Shown: positions 50,782 through 61,375, counted from the first letter of the stretch. The stretch is 64,000 bases of DNA from Astrocystis sublimbata (GCA_022453515.1 JAJNNY010000006.1:1164095-1228094), one strand, 5' to 3'. A program made the numbers and translations. The notes: generated by a model from the sequence alone, not told the origin.

Positions 50782-51871
50782 GGTTGCGACCGAAGTGAGA
50801 GGCGACGCGGGTATGGAGAGGTTGTCGGCATCGCACCCGACGCCAGACTAAACATCTTCTACAACTTTTTTTTGGGAGGGATGGCGCTGATAAGCCCTTA
50901 TCGCGCTAACCACAGGCCAAAGGTACCCGCCCGTAGGTACCTTTGGAAGTACCAGGTAGCTAACTTAGCCTGCAGTAGTTCACTACAAACACAGTCCAAC
51001 AAAGATCGTGTAACATCTTGGGCCAGCCTTCAATCCAACTAGTCCGTCTACCAAACATATTGAAGTTTTAAAAAGGGTCTAATGTTAATAACTTAATTAT
51101 ATCGATTCATACTGTACTACTATATTACCTAACAATCTCCAATCAATGTCTATCAGGCGAGGAGGTGGTAATTAAAACCTTGTTAGTAATGAGACAAAAT
51201 AATCTAAAAGCCAACACAAAGGACTATAAACGTCATATGTGATTACTTGCATCAAACTCTCCAGCAACCTCAACCAACACTCTTCGCTGTTGTATGGATG
51301 ACTTTAGTGCTGGGGGGTACTACATGCCGGGACTAACAGATGATGCGGTTGATCTTTTTGCTTTTGAAAGGAACTCCCTCAAGTGAGTACTTTGCTAATA
51401 TGTTTTTCATGTTGCACAAAAGCTCATTGCTATAGGTGACTTCTACCCCTTTATCTTTTTTCATATCAGACCTGATGTGCCAGAGACGTTATGAGATATA
51501 CCCAACTAAAGATATGATATAGATATCTGGTCATACAGTAAGTACTCTTCAGCTAAGTCTAGAAACAACTACTGAATACTAAGTGGCTATACATTGTTTT
51601 TGGAACAGAGTTTAGCTTAATCACACCATCAACAATTTGTAGGTTCAGTATCTACTACTTTCGATTCATATAAATAAACCAGGTGTAAACATCTCATTCG
51701 GCGTGAGCCATGCTTCATCCTTAGTAGGAGCTTAGCGATTAATATAGAAGTTTAATTCAATTTTCGCTCTGCAGAAAGGGGACAATTCATCAAGATGCAC
51801 ATCATTTTACATTATAGGGATATCGTGTTGTTGTTGAAGCCCGCCCCCATCATGATACTAATATGCCAGTT
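50782..51871. other. Intergenic, AT-rich, with a coding-like orphan fragment
   Basis: The UTP12 promoter occupies the left end. From about 51,030 the DNA is AT-rich. A 30-codon plus-strand frame at 51,294-51,386 starts with ATG and reads like real protein (MDDFSAGGYYMPGLTDD at its start). It ends at a good donor, GTGAGT (51,383). A pyrimidine-rich acceptor follows at 51,469, after which the frame closes within 25 nt. I do not recognise the family; it may be a gene relic or a micro-gene. Confidence 0.4.
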
Positions 51872-53050
51872 TCAGCACCATGCATAGTGCTCATTATGAA
51901 TCCAAGTCGGTGGCATGCCCACATTGCCGTCGTCGTACCACATTCCACTAGCAATGCTATCATCTGTGCGCTCTACCACAGTATGACTGATTATACCGCT
52001 AGCAATGACCTCTTCAACTCGAGGGGATGGTTCCCACAGCTCGACGCGATCCAGATGCCAATCGGCCGCCTCCGCCTGAGCAGCCCGAAGTACAACCTCT
52101 AGGTAGGAGATCTGGTCATTTGACAAGGATTTCGGTTCAGGTTCCGAAGACGACCCATATGCGCTCCGGTCGCCTTCTACAACGAGACGTAGAATGTACA
52201 GAGTGTTATGAGATGGTTTTGAATCGTGACGCCCGTAGTAGCGGTGCGTCCATACTGCCCAAACCTGCTTCCCCGGAGGACCAGCAATGGCTCCTTTAAC
52301 TGTAGCTAGCTTTTTGTATAGATACTCAGTTGCGAAATCCTCTTTCGCGATATGCCAAAGCATATGATCAAGATCAGGTACTATAACTAGGCGTCGAATG
52401 CCTGGAGTAAGGGTTACTAGAGCGGACCGGATCATCGCTTCGTCCCTCTCACACAGCTCGGGAAGCTCGCTCTGTAGTATGTCCCGGACCAAGGGCGGCT
52501 TCGGGCCTCGGACAGGTAGAAATTCAATATGCGCATTTGTAGCGTTGGGCATCCAGCCCAGTTTCGTATAGTATATTTTACCGATATCGGAATACAACAC
52601 GCTGCCAGCGACCGGGTAGCTGTCCGATTGCCAGGCACGCAGGACTTTGGCGAGTTCCCTCATAAGGCGGCCAGTGTACCCTCGGCGACGAAGTGTCTCG
52701 GGGCAAAAAACGCTCGCAATGCCGTGCACAACTACTTCGTCGACCTTTCCAGCGTTGCTCGTCAAGGAGCGTTTGTAGAAACTTTCGCAGGAGCAGAGAA
52801 TCGGGCGTCCATTTGGAGGAAGTGTCTTATCGACGAGAATCCACGTGGTCATTCCGCCATTTGTTGCCAACGGCACCGTTGTTAGATACTGTGACTCCCG
52901 GATGTATCCAGGGAGATCCAAATAATCTCCCCATGATTTGAAGGTATTAGTCCAGATGTAGACGTTCTCCTCCTCTGTTGGATGAGCAAGGTGGAGATTA
53001 CTGCAGTCGGAGCTGGGCAAGGAGAATTGACTTTTTGTCGGCTCCATCAT
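51872..53050 (-). CDS. LYC1-like GNAT N-acetyltransferase
   Basis: A single exon of 392 residues. It resembles the fungal LYC1 family, named after lysine N6-acetyltransferase of Yarrowia, which acetylates free lysine in the first step of lysine breakdown. What shows this is the GNAT acetyl-CoA loop RRRGYTGRLMREL (121-133), the region around YSDIGKIYYTKLGW that follows it, and the family-like ending HYAWC. The rest is a long C-terminal extension beyond the GNAT core, as in LYC1 proteins. The start has two adjacent ATGs (53050 and 53047); either could be used. Whether the substrate is lysine or another amine is not certain from sequence. The upstream SprT-like gene is on the same strand, with 213 bases between them. 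No signal peptide or membrane segment is seen. Confidence 0.82.
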   Translation of the reverse strand: MMEPTKSQFSLPSSDCSNLHLAHPTEEENVYIWTNTFKSWGDYLDLPGYIRESQYLTTVPLATNGGMTTWILVDKTLPPNGRPILCSCESFYKRSLTSNAGKVDEVVVHGIASVFCPETLRRRGYTGRLMRELAKVLRAWQSDSYPVAGSVLYSDIGKIYYTKLGWMPNATNAHIEFLPVRGPKPPLVRDILQSELPELCERDEAMIRSALVTLTPGIRRLVIVPDLDHMLWHIAKEDFATEYLYKKLATVKGAIAGPPGKQVWAVWTHRYYGRHDSKPSHNTLYILRLVVEGDRSAYGSSSEPEPKSLSNDQISYLEVVLRAAQAEAADWHLDRVELWEPSPRVEEVIASGIISHTVVERTDDSIASGMWYDDGNVGMPPTWIHNEHYAWC

Positions 53051-53263
53051 GAAGTAGCGGAGGAACTGTTGGCTTTAAATTTGCGTAGACATGAGTGGTT
53101 AGACGTGGTAATTGTTGGCCAAGAGTGAAATTCCAAAACGTTCGCGACGAGATCACATCAACTCTATCAGAGGCTTGTGTAAGTAATTCAATTATTTTTT
53201 GTACCGCGAAAGGTAGCCTGAGATAGATCCGCTTTAGCCCATGCGTCAGCTTCTTGACTACGA

Positions 53264-54160
53264 TTAAGTACCTACCTCCTCCTCCTCCTCCTCCTCCACG
53301 CTGGATGGGCAGTAGTCCCGATAGTCCACTTCCTTGGGGATATATTCCCAATATACTTCCGATTGAGTGAGAGAAATTATAGTAAAAGAGATCCATCTAT
53401 TCAATTTCCAAAACATCGTTCCATGTCCACCTTTTTGATTCACCCACTCTTCATACTCTCTAGACCTCCTATCGCTGAAGATTCTGATGTAAGCATGACA
53501 CATCTCGTGGACCAAAGTCGTTAGCAGCGCACCGAATGGGCGGTGCCGAGGGAGCCAACCGTCCTCGTAAGTTATAGAGATAAATATCGCATCCCTATTA
53601 TATTTAGAGCGAGGTCTGTAGAGGCCCCGAAAATATGGATTCCGGTTTTTGAAGCCCTTATGAGGAACCAGTTTGATCATTTGTTGTGTGATGCCAGTTA
53701 ATCCTTTCGTGAAACTATCCAAGAGGCAAAGGAAAAAAACGTCATCAATGCGACGAAACCACTCGTCGACCATGGTCAAGATATTGCTGTAACTAATACG
53801 GTCCATATCGAGTCTCATGTCCTTGTTGAATTGCTCGGCGAACTGCAGGACCTTATGTGACTTGGGAGCCCGGGCCGCCAACGAATACCGCATTACGAAA
53901 CTGACTGTTGTGGCTGCGTCAAAGCTTATGTGAGCATGCTCTCGCAGGTGTCTGTCATAAGATCGCGTCGACCAGCGTTTACGTGCCATCCCCTCGAGGA
54001 ATCGGACGAAATTGTTGTCTCTTTCGTCATCCCCCCGGCGCGGGTCGACATCTTTTGCTGTGGCAGAAGTCAGAGGCTCTCTTGGCCCGGAAGGCCCGGA
54101 AGAATTATTCGTATTGTTTGGGTTGCTTGACCTATCTGGACGATTAGAACAACCACCCAT
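53264..54160 (-). CDS. SprT-like zinc metallopeptidase domain protein
   Basis: The frame gives 298 residues from the first in-frame ATG. It has a SprT-like zinc-peptidase core: HEMCH at 218-222 (H-E-x-x-H) and a third probable ligand, H246, in GGHGTMF. SprT-like domains occur in proteins such as Spartan/Wss1 that cut DNA-protein crosslinks, but also in many uncharacterised fungal proteins. I see no PCNA, ubiquitin or VCP/Cdc48 interaction motif that would tie this one to repair. The N-terminus is low-complexity (Asn, Ser, Pro) and the C-terminus ends in a Glu run (about 289-295) encoded by CTC triplets on the plus strand. The start is uncertain. The frame stays open upstream to about 54,259, where a branch site (GCTAAC) and CAG acceptor suggest an earlier exon, which I could not pin down. 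Confidence 0.75.
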   Translation of the reverse strand: MGGCSNRPDRSSNPNNTNNSSGPSGPREPLTSATAKDVDPRRGDDERDNNFVRFLEGMARKRWSTRSYDRHLREHAHISFDAATTVSFVMRYSLAARAPKSHKVLQFAEQFNKDMRLDMDRISYSNILTMVDEWFRRIDDVFFLCLLDSFTKGLTGITQQMIKLVPHKGFKNRNPYFRGLYRPRSKYNRDAIFISITYEDGWLPRHRPFGALLTTLVHEMCHAYIRIFSDRRSREYEEWVNQKGGHGTMFWKLNRWISFTIISLTQSEVYWEYIPKEVDYRDYCPSSVEEEEEEEVGT

Positions 54161-54950
54161 TTTAGGAACGCCGCCACTTTCGTACTTTTTGTGAAGAGTT
54201 AATGTGGAATAGCCGTGTTGGCGCGCACGGGCTAGAAGTGCACTGACTCCAGCCAATCCTGATATGAAATGTTAGCTGGAAATCGTGTGTGGAAAAGCAA
54301 AAGACGTGGAATGAATTGGGTGTTGAGGGAAGCATTCGTGAGTATTCGACAAGTTGCCATTCGAGAGCAAGGAGTCCGGTGTCTTGCAAGATGTACTCAT
54401 GTTAGTTATACTTATGTCATTTTGCTGTTCTTGATTCCAACGTTCTTTGTGCGAAGTATGCATGAATAATGCTCGGCCAGGTGCAGCAAAGACTTTGTTT
54501 CTCTGTTGATTCAAGTTGCTGGCTATCTAGACAAGGAGGCTGAATTGATTCACGGGATGCCGTTCACCTGGTTGGTTCATTCACATAATTTTGGCACTGC
54601 GAGGAGGGGGGCTCTATGTTACCTACCTCCTAGGCTAGGCACCTACCTAGGTAGGTACCTAAGCAGGGGTCACCTACGCCCGCTACGTAAGTCGTCTACG
54701 AGTCGTCCCCTCGAGCTCCCCCCACCAGAAGCTCTATGGCGGTGCGTTGGTGGTGTACCCAAGGTACCATCTCCGAGGTACCTGGCACGGGCAACCTCAT
54801 CATCCTCCACCACCACCACCACTCGCAGTAAACCACCATCCCGCCCCCGTCATCAGGCACTCTCGTCACACCATTCGCAACCCGCCGTCACTTGTCGAGT
54901 CTCGCAATCCGCAGAAGCCCAAGCGAACAGCGGCACCACCCCATGCCAAG
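54161..54950. promoter_or_regulatory. Divergent promoter region, SprT-like gene and ARPC2
   Basis: The two genes are transcribed away from each other here. The left end contains the possible upstream exon or intron of the SprT-like gene (acceptor near 54,260). The right half is pyrimidine-rich on the plus strand, with CCACCA repeats around 54,810-54,840. Confidence 0.5.
54641..54656. repeat. Perfect 16-bp palindrome ACCTACCTAGGTAGGT
   Basis: The sequence equals its own reverse complement. It is the best copy of the CCTAGG-centred motif that recurs in intergenic DNA across the window, and it lies in the SprT/ARPC2 divergent promoter. Confidence 0.9.
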
Positions 54951-56279
54951 ATGCTGTTGTTAGACTACCAGAATGTTCTGATACAGTCGGTCTTGACAGA
55001 GAGGTTCTCTGGGTAAGCTGCGACGCCCTCTCCCAGCCTCTCACCCCCGAAGCCCTGCCGCCATGTCAGGATGACACCCCGCCAGAATAGCCAGACCAGA
55101 CAGCCGATCTAACCCGACCGTGTGTGTATACAGCGCATCGCCTGCCCACATCGACCAGACCGTCTCCGACTTTGACGGCGTGACCTTCCACATCTCCACC
55201 CCCGAGAAGAAGACCCAGATCCTCGTGTCGCTCCAGATCCGCTGCTTCAAGGAGCTGGTCCAGTACGGCGCCCAGGACGTCCTGCAGCGCGAGTACGGCC
55301 AATATGTCGTGCCCCCCGAGTCCGGCTACGACTTCTCCGTCCTTGTCGACCTCGAGAACCTGCCCGCCGAGAAGGGTAAGCAGACCACGAACCACCAGCT
55401 CCAGCAGTGCTGGTGCCGCGCCTTGTACGCGTGCTGACGGCTTTCCCCTCCAGAGGAACGCGATGAACTGATCAACAAGATATCCCTGCTGAAGCGCAAT
55501 GCCATGGCTGCCCCCTTTGAGCATGCCTACGCCGAGTACTACAAGCTGAAGGAGGCCGCCTCACAATACACGAGCGAAGAGGCGCCCCAGGGCGTGCGGG
55601 AAGGCGGCGACGTCATGGCCATCCACTACCGCGACGAGGAGGCCATCTACGTCAAGGCCAGCCACGACCGTGTCACCGTCATCTTCAGCACCATATTCCG
55701 CGAGGAAACCGACCGCATATTCGGAAAGGTCTTCATCCAAGAGTTCGTCGATGCCCGGAGGAGAGCGATCCAGAATGCCCCCCAGGTTCTGTTCAGAAAC
55801 GACCCGCCCCTCGAGTTGCAGGGCGTGCCTGGCGTGAAGGCAACATCGGGTGGAGAGATTGGATATGTCACTTTTGGTATGCTATGTGTTGAGACTTTCC
55901 TCTACGAGACGTAAGGGCTGACTCTTTGCAGTCCTGTTTCCCCGCCACTTGACGCCCCAGCGGATGCCGGACGTCATCTCCCACATCCAGACGTTCAGAG
56001 ACTATTTCCACTACCACATCAAAGCGTCAAAGGTATGAGTGATGGCGCAATCCATTATGACTACTATATGTACTGACTGAGAGTAGGCGTATATTCACTC
56101 TCGTATGAGAAGACGGACAGCCGACTTTCTGCAAGGTAAGTTCTCAATAGCCGCGATGAAAGCTCGATATGTGTACTTGGTACTAATATGCCCTAGTCCT
56201 GCGCCGCGCCAGGCCAGAGAACGAAGAGAAAGAGAGAAAGACGGCGAGTGGAAGAACATTCAGGGTTCAGGGTGCTTAA
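54951..56279 (+). CDS. Arp2/3 complex 34-kDa subunit (ARPC2/Arc35)
   Basis: ARPC2 is one of the two core structural subunits of the Arp2/3 complex, which nucleates branched actin filaments at endocytic patches and hyphal tips. Six exons (54951-55012, 55134-55375, 55454-55876, 55932-56032, 56087-56135, 56197-56279) join to 319 residues, the usual length. Recognisable segments are the start MLLLDYQNVLIQSVLTERF, GVTFHISTPEKKTQILVSL, the central YVKASHDRVTVIFSTIF and the C-terminal LTPQRMPDVISHIQTFRDY followed by AYIHSRMRRR. All splice sites have GT-AG ends, and the five introns are 54-121 nt. The C-terminus is a charged tail ending RTFRVQGA. It faces the radical SAM gene tail to tail, with about 390 bases between them. 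Confidence 0.97.
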
Positions 56280-56669
56280 TTTGCAATTGCCTTGTATTTG
56301 AACGTCCGTGATAAGCGATTGTCGGGGTGTACATTAACGGCTCATGAAAGGACCACAGCGAAAGGTTGACGAGACGTGCAAGAGTCTCGTGTGTAGCTCT
56401 AACATAAGCCCCACAACAATATCATCATGACATTACGTGAACCTTGAGGAAATGATGGATGGAGCAAGGAATCATAGCGAGATTCTTGCATTGACGTGAG
56501 AAGTGATAGGACAATTCCATAAGATATACTGCTGTGCATCGCTTTGACTGGCTAATAATTAAACTAATCCCATTTTCTTGGTCCAAAACCCTTGATCGCG
56601 GACATAGGCCGCATTACGAGTTATGTATACATATTCACGTGTATGAATACAGCGAGGTCGCCTGCCCGT
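56280..56669. other. Intergenic between convergent ARPC2 and radical SAM genes
   Basis: 3' flanks only; I see no gene or clear repeat. Confidence 0.6.
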
Positions 56670-58053
56670 CTACATAGCAAACCCATCATGTCTAGGCGGA
56701 TCACAGAAGCGCCAGAGACCCGCGGCCTCAGCGGCTGCTCTTACAACCGAGACCTCGTCGGGTCGGACGGCGCGGTTGATCTCGGGATAGCGAACAGCGT
56801 CATCCTCCTCCCCTGCCTCTTTGCCCCCCTTTCCCTTTCCCCTGTTCCTCCCGCGCTTCGGCTTCCCAACATGTGCGTCAGGCCGGTACTGCTCCATGAT
56901 ATTGACAAACGTGTCCCTCGAGACCGCCTTGGCCAAGAACCGCACAATTTCCCGCGCCTCGTCCTCCTGGCCCGGCATGACGAGGTGGCGCACTAGGAGC
57001 CCGCGCTTCGCGATGCCGTCGCCCGTGAAGCACAGATCGCCTACCTGGGCGTGCATGGCGCGCACGCTCTCGCGCGCCGCAGAAGCGTAGTCGTCGGCTT
57101 TCAAGAGGCGCCGCGACGTGCTCGTCTTCCAGACCTTGAAGTCCGGCATGTAGATGTCGACGAGGCCGTCGAGAAGGTCTAGGCTCGCCAGCGAGTCGAA
57201 GGCCGAGGTGTTGTACACGACGGGCACGCGCAGGCCCAGGGCGCGCGCGTGCAGGATGGACAGCACCACCTGCGGCACGACGTGCTCGGGCGTCACGAGG
57301 TTGATGTTGTGCACGCGCCCGACCTCCTGCAGCTTGAGGTACCACTCCCCCAGCGCCTCGGGCGTCAGGTCGAAGCCGTCGCGCTGGTGCGCGATGTCGT
57401 GGTTCTGGCAGAAGGTGCAGCGCAGGTTGCACCCGGAGAAGAAGACGGAGCCGCTGCCGTTGTGGCCTTGGATGCATGGCTCTGGGTTTTCCAAGGGTTT
57501 TCTGTCAGCTGTCTATCTGTCTATATATATATTTGTGTGGCTCTATTTTATCTGAATGTGAAATTGCATATTGTCAGGATAGGGTGTTGTTATTCGCTAT
57601 TGCACGAATTACACCGAAGCGCCGTGATAAAAAAAGAATAAGAAAAGGATAAGAAAAAGGTTGCTCGTTCGTCACAATGTAAAAAGGTGAATAAATAGGG
57701 GTCAGGCCTTACTTACCCTCGCCAAAATGCGGCGCTATAACATTGACTTTCACATTCTCGCCAATGAGGCACATGCCCGTCGTCTCATAACGGTTGACGC
57801 CGCAGAGGCGAGGACAGAGATTGCAGTTGCGCAGATGGGCATAAGCCTGCGAGCGCTTCTTGGCCGCGTCGACCTCGCTGATCTGCTGGTATCGCGGAGT
57901 GTAGTCGTCGAGCAGGAAGGGCGGCGCGAGATGGAGCCGCCGGCGCTGCTGTTGCTGCCGTATCGCCGATGAGAGACGGAGAAGCGGAGCCCTACTGTTG
58001 CTGCTGCTGCGGGCGCGGGTCATCGCCGCCCGCATCCCGCTACTGGATAGCAT
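56670..58053 (-). CDS. Radical SAM protein, PflX-like
   Basis: Two exons (58053-57717 and 57481-56670; 235-nt intron) give 382 residues. The radical SAM cluster motif C130-x3-C134-x2-C137 (SGCNLRCTFCQN) should bind a 4Fe-4S cluster and S-adenosylmethionine. A second Cys set, C77-x2-C80-x3-C84 and C95, lies ahead of it, as in bacterial PflX-type proteins that resemble pyruvate-formate-lyase activases. Their substrate is not established. The joined exon junction reads PHFGEEPCIQGHNG, which fits the family better than the two other splice options I tried. The first 45 residues are Ser/Arg-rich with almost no acidic residues, like a mitochondrial presequence (inference). A Lys/Gly-rich insert (about 320-345) interrupts the C-terminal part. 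No glycyl-radical enzyme gene is nearby. Confidence 0.85.
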
Positions 58054-59092
58054 CGTGGTGGTGGGCTTTGACCATCGCTTTCTACTACATAGGTAGTTGA
58101 TGTGAATTTGAAGCGAAGGTTAAGTAGGTAGTGGCATTGAGTTGTGAAGGAATAGGTATCTTTTGTCGCATATCTTCCTAGGAGGTTGTTTGGTGTCGAT
58201 CAGGTACTGTATTGTCAGGATAGCTCGGAACGGGTATTACCAGTCGCCATCAACAGCCACCACGCACCCAACTACCTACTTCCCCAGCAAGCTTTTAACT
58301 TATATATACCTAAATGTTAAAAACTTGACTTGTTGAAACAATTCACATGCCACTACTGGTAAAAGGATCATATCGCTACCGGACTTATGCACTCTGGGAA
58401 CCTGGCGACCTGGCTGTGATCTAGTTTTACAGACTGTTTGTGGCTTCAAATGATGGCATTGCGATCCATCTCATACATATGTGTCGAATATCAATAAGAC
58501 TTATAAATGCATTTACCCTACACCACGGCGCAAAACTTGGATTGAACTGCGTATTGTAAATGAATTCGATTTAATTCAAGGGTTTCCTTTTTTCATGCAG
58601 TCCCTGTTTATTGTATCAAACACCATCCGGTGGAAGGAGGTATGAAGTTCGAGTGATCCAGTGATCCAATAGCCCATGCCACAGCAGCCGGCATTAGACA
58701 GCTGCTAGGACTTATACACCCAACTAGCGTTCACATTGCAGGAATTGAAAGCCGCCAACGGGATCTTGGGATCTTACAACATACCAAGTATGAGTAGATT
58801 CAGACTAGACTGTCTTAATGCACCGGATCATTACAACAGGCCGGTACAGCCTGCAAGGTGGGTAGTCTTCATAGTCGACGTCTGACTCATGTTCTGAAGT
58901 CCAGCATTTTCGTCGTCGCGAAGCACCCATCGCAGAGATATGGACGCATCATATATTCGTTTCCCGAATAATCCTTTCATTCAGTTTTGGTTCCATTTCG
59001 TAGCTTATTTTTCGCTACGTCACATGCAAATGAACCCCGGCGACTCCTGATAGGGACCCAGAAAGCAATAAAGAAATCCGCCAAATGCCTGT
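58054..59092. other. Intergenic, about 1 kb, with a coding-like orphan fragment
   Basis: Contains the radical SAM promoter on the left and the RPL9 3' flank on the right. A plus-strand open stretch at about 58,651-58,797 reads as plausible protein (IRQLLGLIHPTSVHIAGIE) with no ATG or splice support. I do not know the family. Confidence 0.45.
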
Positions 59093-60085
59093 TTATACCT
59101 CCTCAACGATGTTGGACTTCTCCGACACGTAGATACCGTCCAAGAACTGGGTTGTACGTTAGTGGGCTGGACATCGATCAAGCGGGATGGGCAGTCCCCG
59201 GGAGATTCGCACCTTTCGGATATCCTTGTTGCGGACGCGGCAGATCTGTTGGATATCGGCTGCGCTTTGTGAAACAGCCTCTAGCGAGTTGCCGAGGATC
59301 AGCAGCTCATCCTTCTGGGCCTTGGAGACCTCGACGTCGACACCGGGCTGCATAACGACACGGCGGACGAGCTTCTCTCCGACGAAGTTACTAGAGCCCA
59401 GTCGTTAGAATTCCGTCATCTGTAATGCCCATATCCCGACCTTCCTCGTCCTCGCAAGCTGTAGGATGGTAACCTACCGGATCTCGACCTCCCACAGACC
59501 GGTCTCGCCGTTCTTGTCTAGGTTGACGTTGATGGGGAAATGGGCGTAGACATATCGCATCTTGTACTTGTAGCCCTTGGTGACACCGACGACCAGGTTG
59601 TTGATGAGGGTACGGACGGTTCGGAGGGTAGCGACATTCTTTCTTGAGCCGTGGTGGATCTCGATGCCGATGATGTTCTTGGCGGGGTGGGAGAAGTTGA
59701 CAGCCAGATGGCTCAAGTCCTTGTGGAGCTTGCCTGTGTCGATGCATTAGAATCGTTGAGGGTTTCGATGTGGGTGATGGCGTTGGGGGCTCGTAGCCGT
59801 ACCTCTGGGACCCTCCACGGTAACCTTCCTGGACTTGATGGAGACCGAGACTGCGAGCAAATCGTGTCAGTACTTGCTCGGCATCGAATGGTGGTTCCGT
59901 GTGTTCTCGTGGTTTCGTGATTCTCGTTTTCCGTCCAGATTATCGATTTCCCACTGCGCCGCGTGCATCTCGTAGTCTCCAATCCAACCTCCACAGAGCA
60001 ACACAGGAACATGGTGCGAATTGAATGCCGGTAACGTACCTCCCTCGGGAATCTCCAGAGTCTCTTGGGTGTGAATGTACCGCAT
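59093..60085 (-). CDS. 60S ribosomal protein L9 (uL6)
   Basis: uL6 is a core protein of the large ribosomal subunit near the GTPase-associated centre. Five exons on the minus strand (60085-60040, 59850-59803, 59733-59478, 59390-59213, 59146-59093) join to 193 residues, the normal length. Clear landmarks are [33 protein letters not shown], the central [38 protein letters not shown], and the conserved tail [16 protein letters not shown]. The first coding intron (60039-59851) is 189 nt, longer than the others. Several short introns near the 5' end are usual for fungal ribosomal protein genes. It is divergent from VPS26, about 1.3 kb apart. Confidence 0.98.
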
Positions 60086-60132
60086 CTTGACGACTGATCT
60101 TCAGGTGGGGGGATATCGAGGGCGGAGTCGAC

Positions 60133-60260
60133 CTGGAGGGGGCACGTTAGAAGATGCTGGGAGGAAACAGACTCCCTGATGGTTAGTGGCTCAAGGAGGA
60201 GAGAATGAGAAATGAGTGCGAAGAAAGGAGGCGCGGTGATGATATGGCGGCATTACGTAC
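60133..60260 (-). other. Probable intron in the RPL9 5' leader
   Basis: On the minus strand a donor GTACGT (60260) and an acceptor CCCTCCAG (ending 60133) with a CTAAC branch site about 17 bases before it bound 128 nt just upstream of the RPL9 ATG. Leader introns are frequent in fungal ribosomal protein genes. This is inferred from splice signals only. Confidence 0.5.
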
Positions 60261-60710
60261 CTGAAGAATTGGCGATGCGACGATTTGCTGTGAACTTTTG
60301 TCGGATGCACCAGGTGCCAATGTCGAAGAATTTCGTTGGGGTGAAATTTCCTGTGCAGTCGCTAAATTGAAGGTACCCAAGTACCTGTCGGCCCGCCGCT
60401 CACTTAGGGCTCGTGGGGGAGGACGGGAAAAACTCGGCCGCCGACGGGTGGGTTCCAGCGCAGAGAGTGGGGCGTGGGAGTCGAGCAATGCAGGTGGAGC
60501 CACCAACCGGCACTGAGAGTTGAGGCTGATGCAAGTGAGCGCACGGCCACATGTTGAGCCACAGCTCTTTCATCATCAGGCAGCGAGGGCAGCAGGTGGG
60601 TACCTCGGTAGGTATGTACTATGAGCTACCAAATGAATCCGTGCACCCCCTAGTTTGGCGGCAAAACTCACCACTTTGACTACCGCTTTATACCACTTAA
60701 TCAGGCGTAA

Positions 60711-61060
60711 TAAATAAGGAAAAAAATCATAAAAGTATAATTTCTACCTTAAGGTTTAAAATATATTAACTAAATTTATTTTTACTATTTTTGTAAGTTC
60801 TTAGTATATAATTAAAGTTTAATGTTTTTATATTTCCTATTATTTTAGTGGGGCACTATATAATTTTAAGGATAATATTTTATAACTTATGTTTAATATT
60901 AAATAACTTTATAAGTAAGAATGTTAAAAATAAAAACGAAATACTAAATATTATTTAAATCAAAAATAAAACTATAGAACATTTTTTACTATTTAATTGT
61001 ATAGTCCCTGTAGAGATATTAGGCTTTAAAACTAGTGAGTTTAGGTGATAAAATACCTGA
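60711..61060. repeat. AT-rich islet
   Basis: About 350 bases consist mostly of A and T, with runs such as TTTATTTTTACTATTTTTG, and have sharp edges against normal-composition DNA on both sides. It could be a relic of a repeat altered by repeat-induced point mutation, or simply a nucleosome-poor spacer. I find no terminal repeats. Confidence 0.6.
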
Positions 61061-61375
61061 TGCACGGATTCAATTGGTACGGGAGTGTACCTATTGCGCC
61101 GATTGCGAAGCGGGCGACCTGAGGGATAGCATCAGCGCAGCTCGCATCAGCCCCACAACCGCGTACTAAGCTCCATCTAGGTAACAACTACCCAAGCAAC
61201 CAACTGTATCCGCCTGCCTCCCTTACAATGAATGTATCAGCTTGAACGTCACTCGCATACCTCGGTTCGTGTAGACTTGGCCGTCCCTCATCAACAGCGC
61301 ATTTGAGGTCGGGGCTGGACTTAACCTCTAGACTACGAGCATTCGCTCAATTGACTCCCGGAGCGGCCGTTCAAG

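Larger units (their letters stand above)
60086..61375. promoter_or_regulatory. Divergent promoter region, RPL9 and VPS26
   Basis: This stretch serves both genes. It carries the RPL9 5' leader with a probable leader intron on the left, then a very AT-rich islet, then a GC-normal stretch up to the VPS26 start. I see no coding frame of note. Confidence 0.55.
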
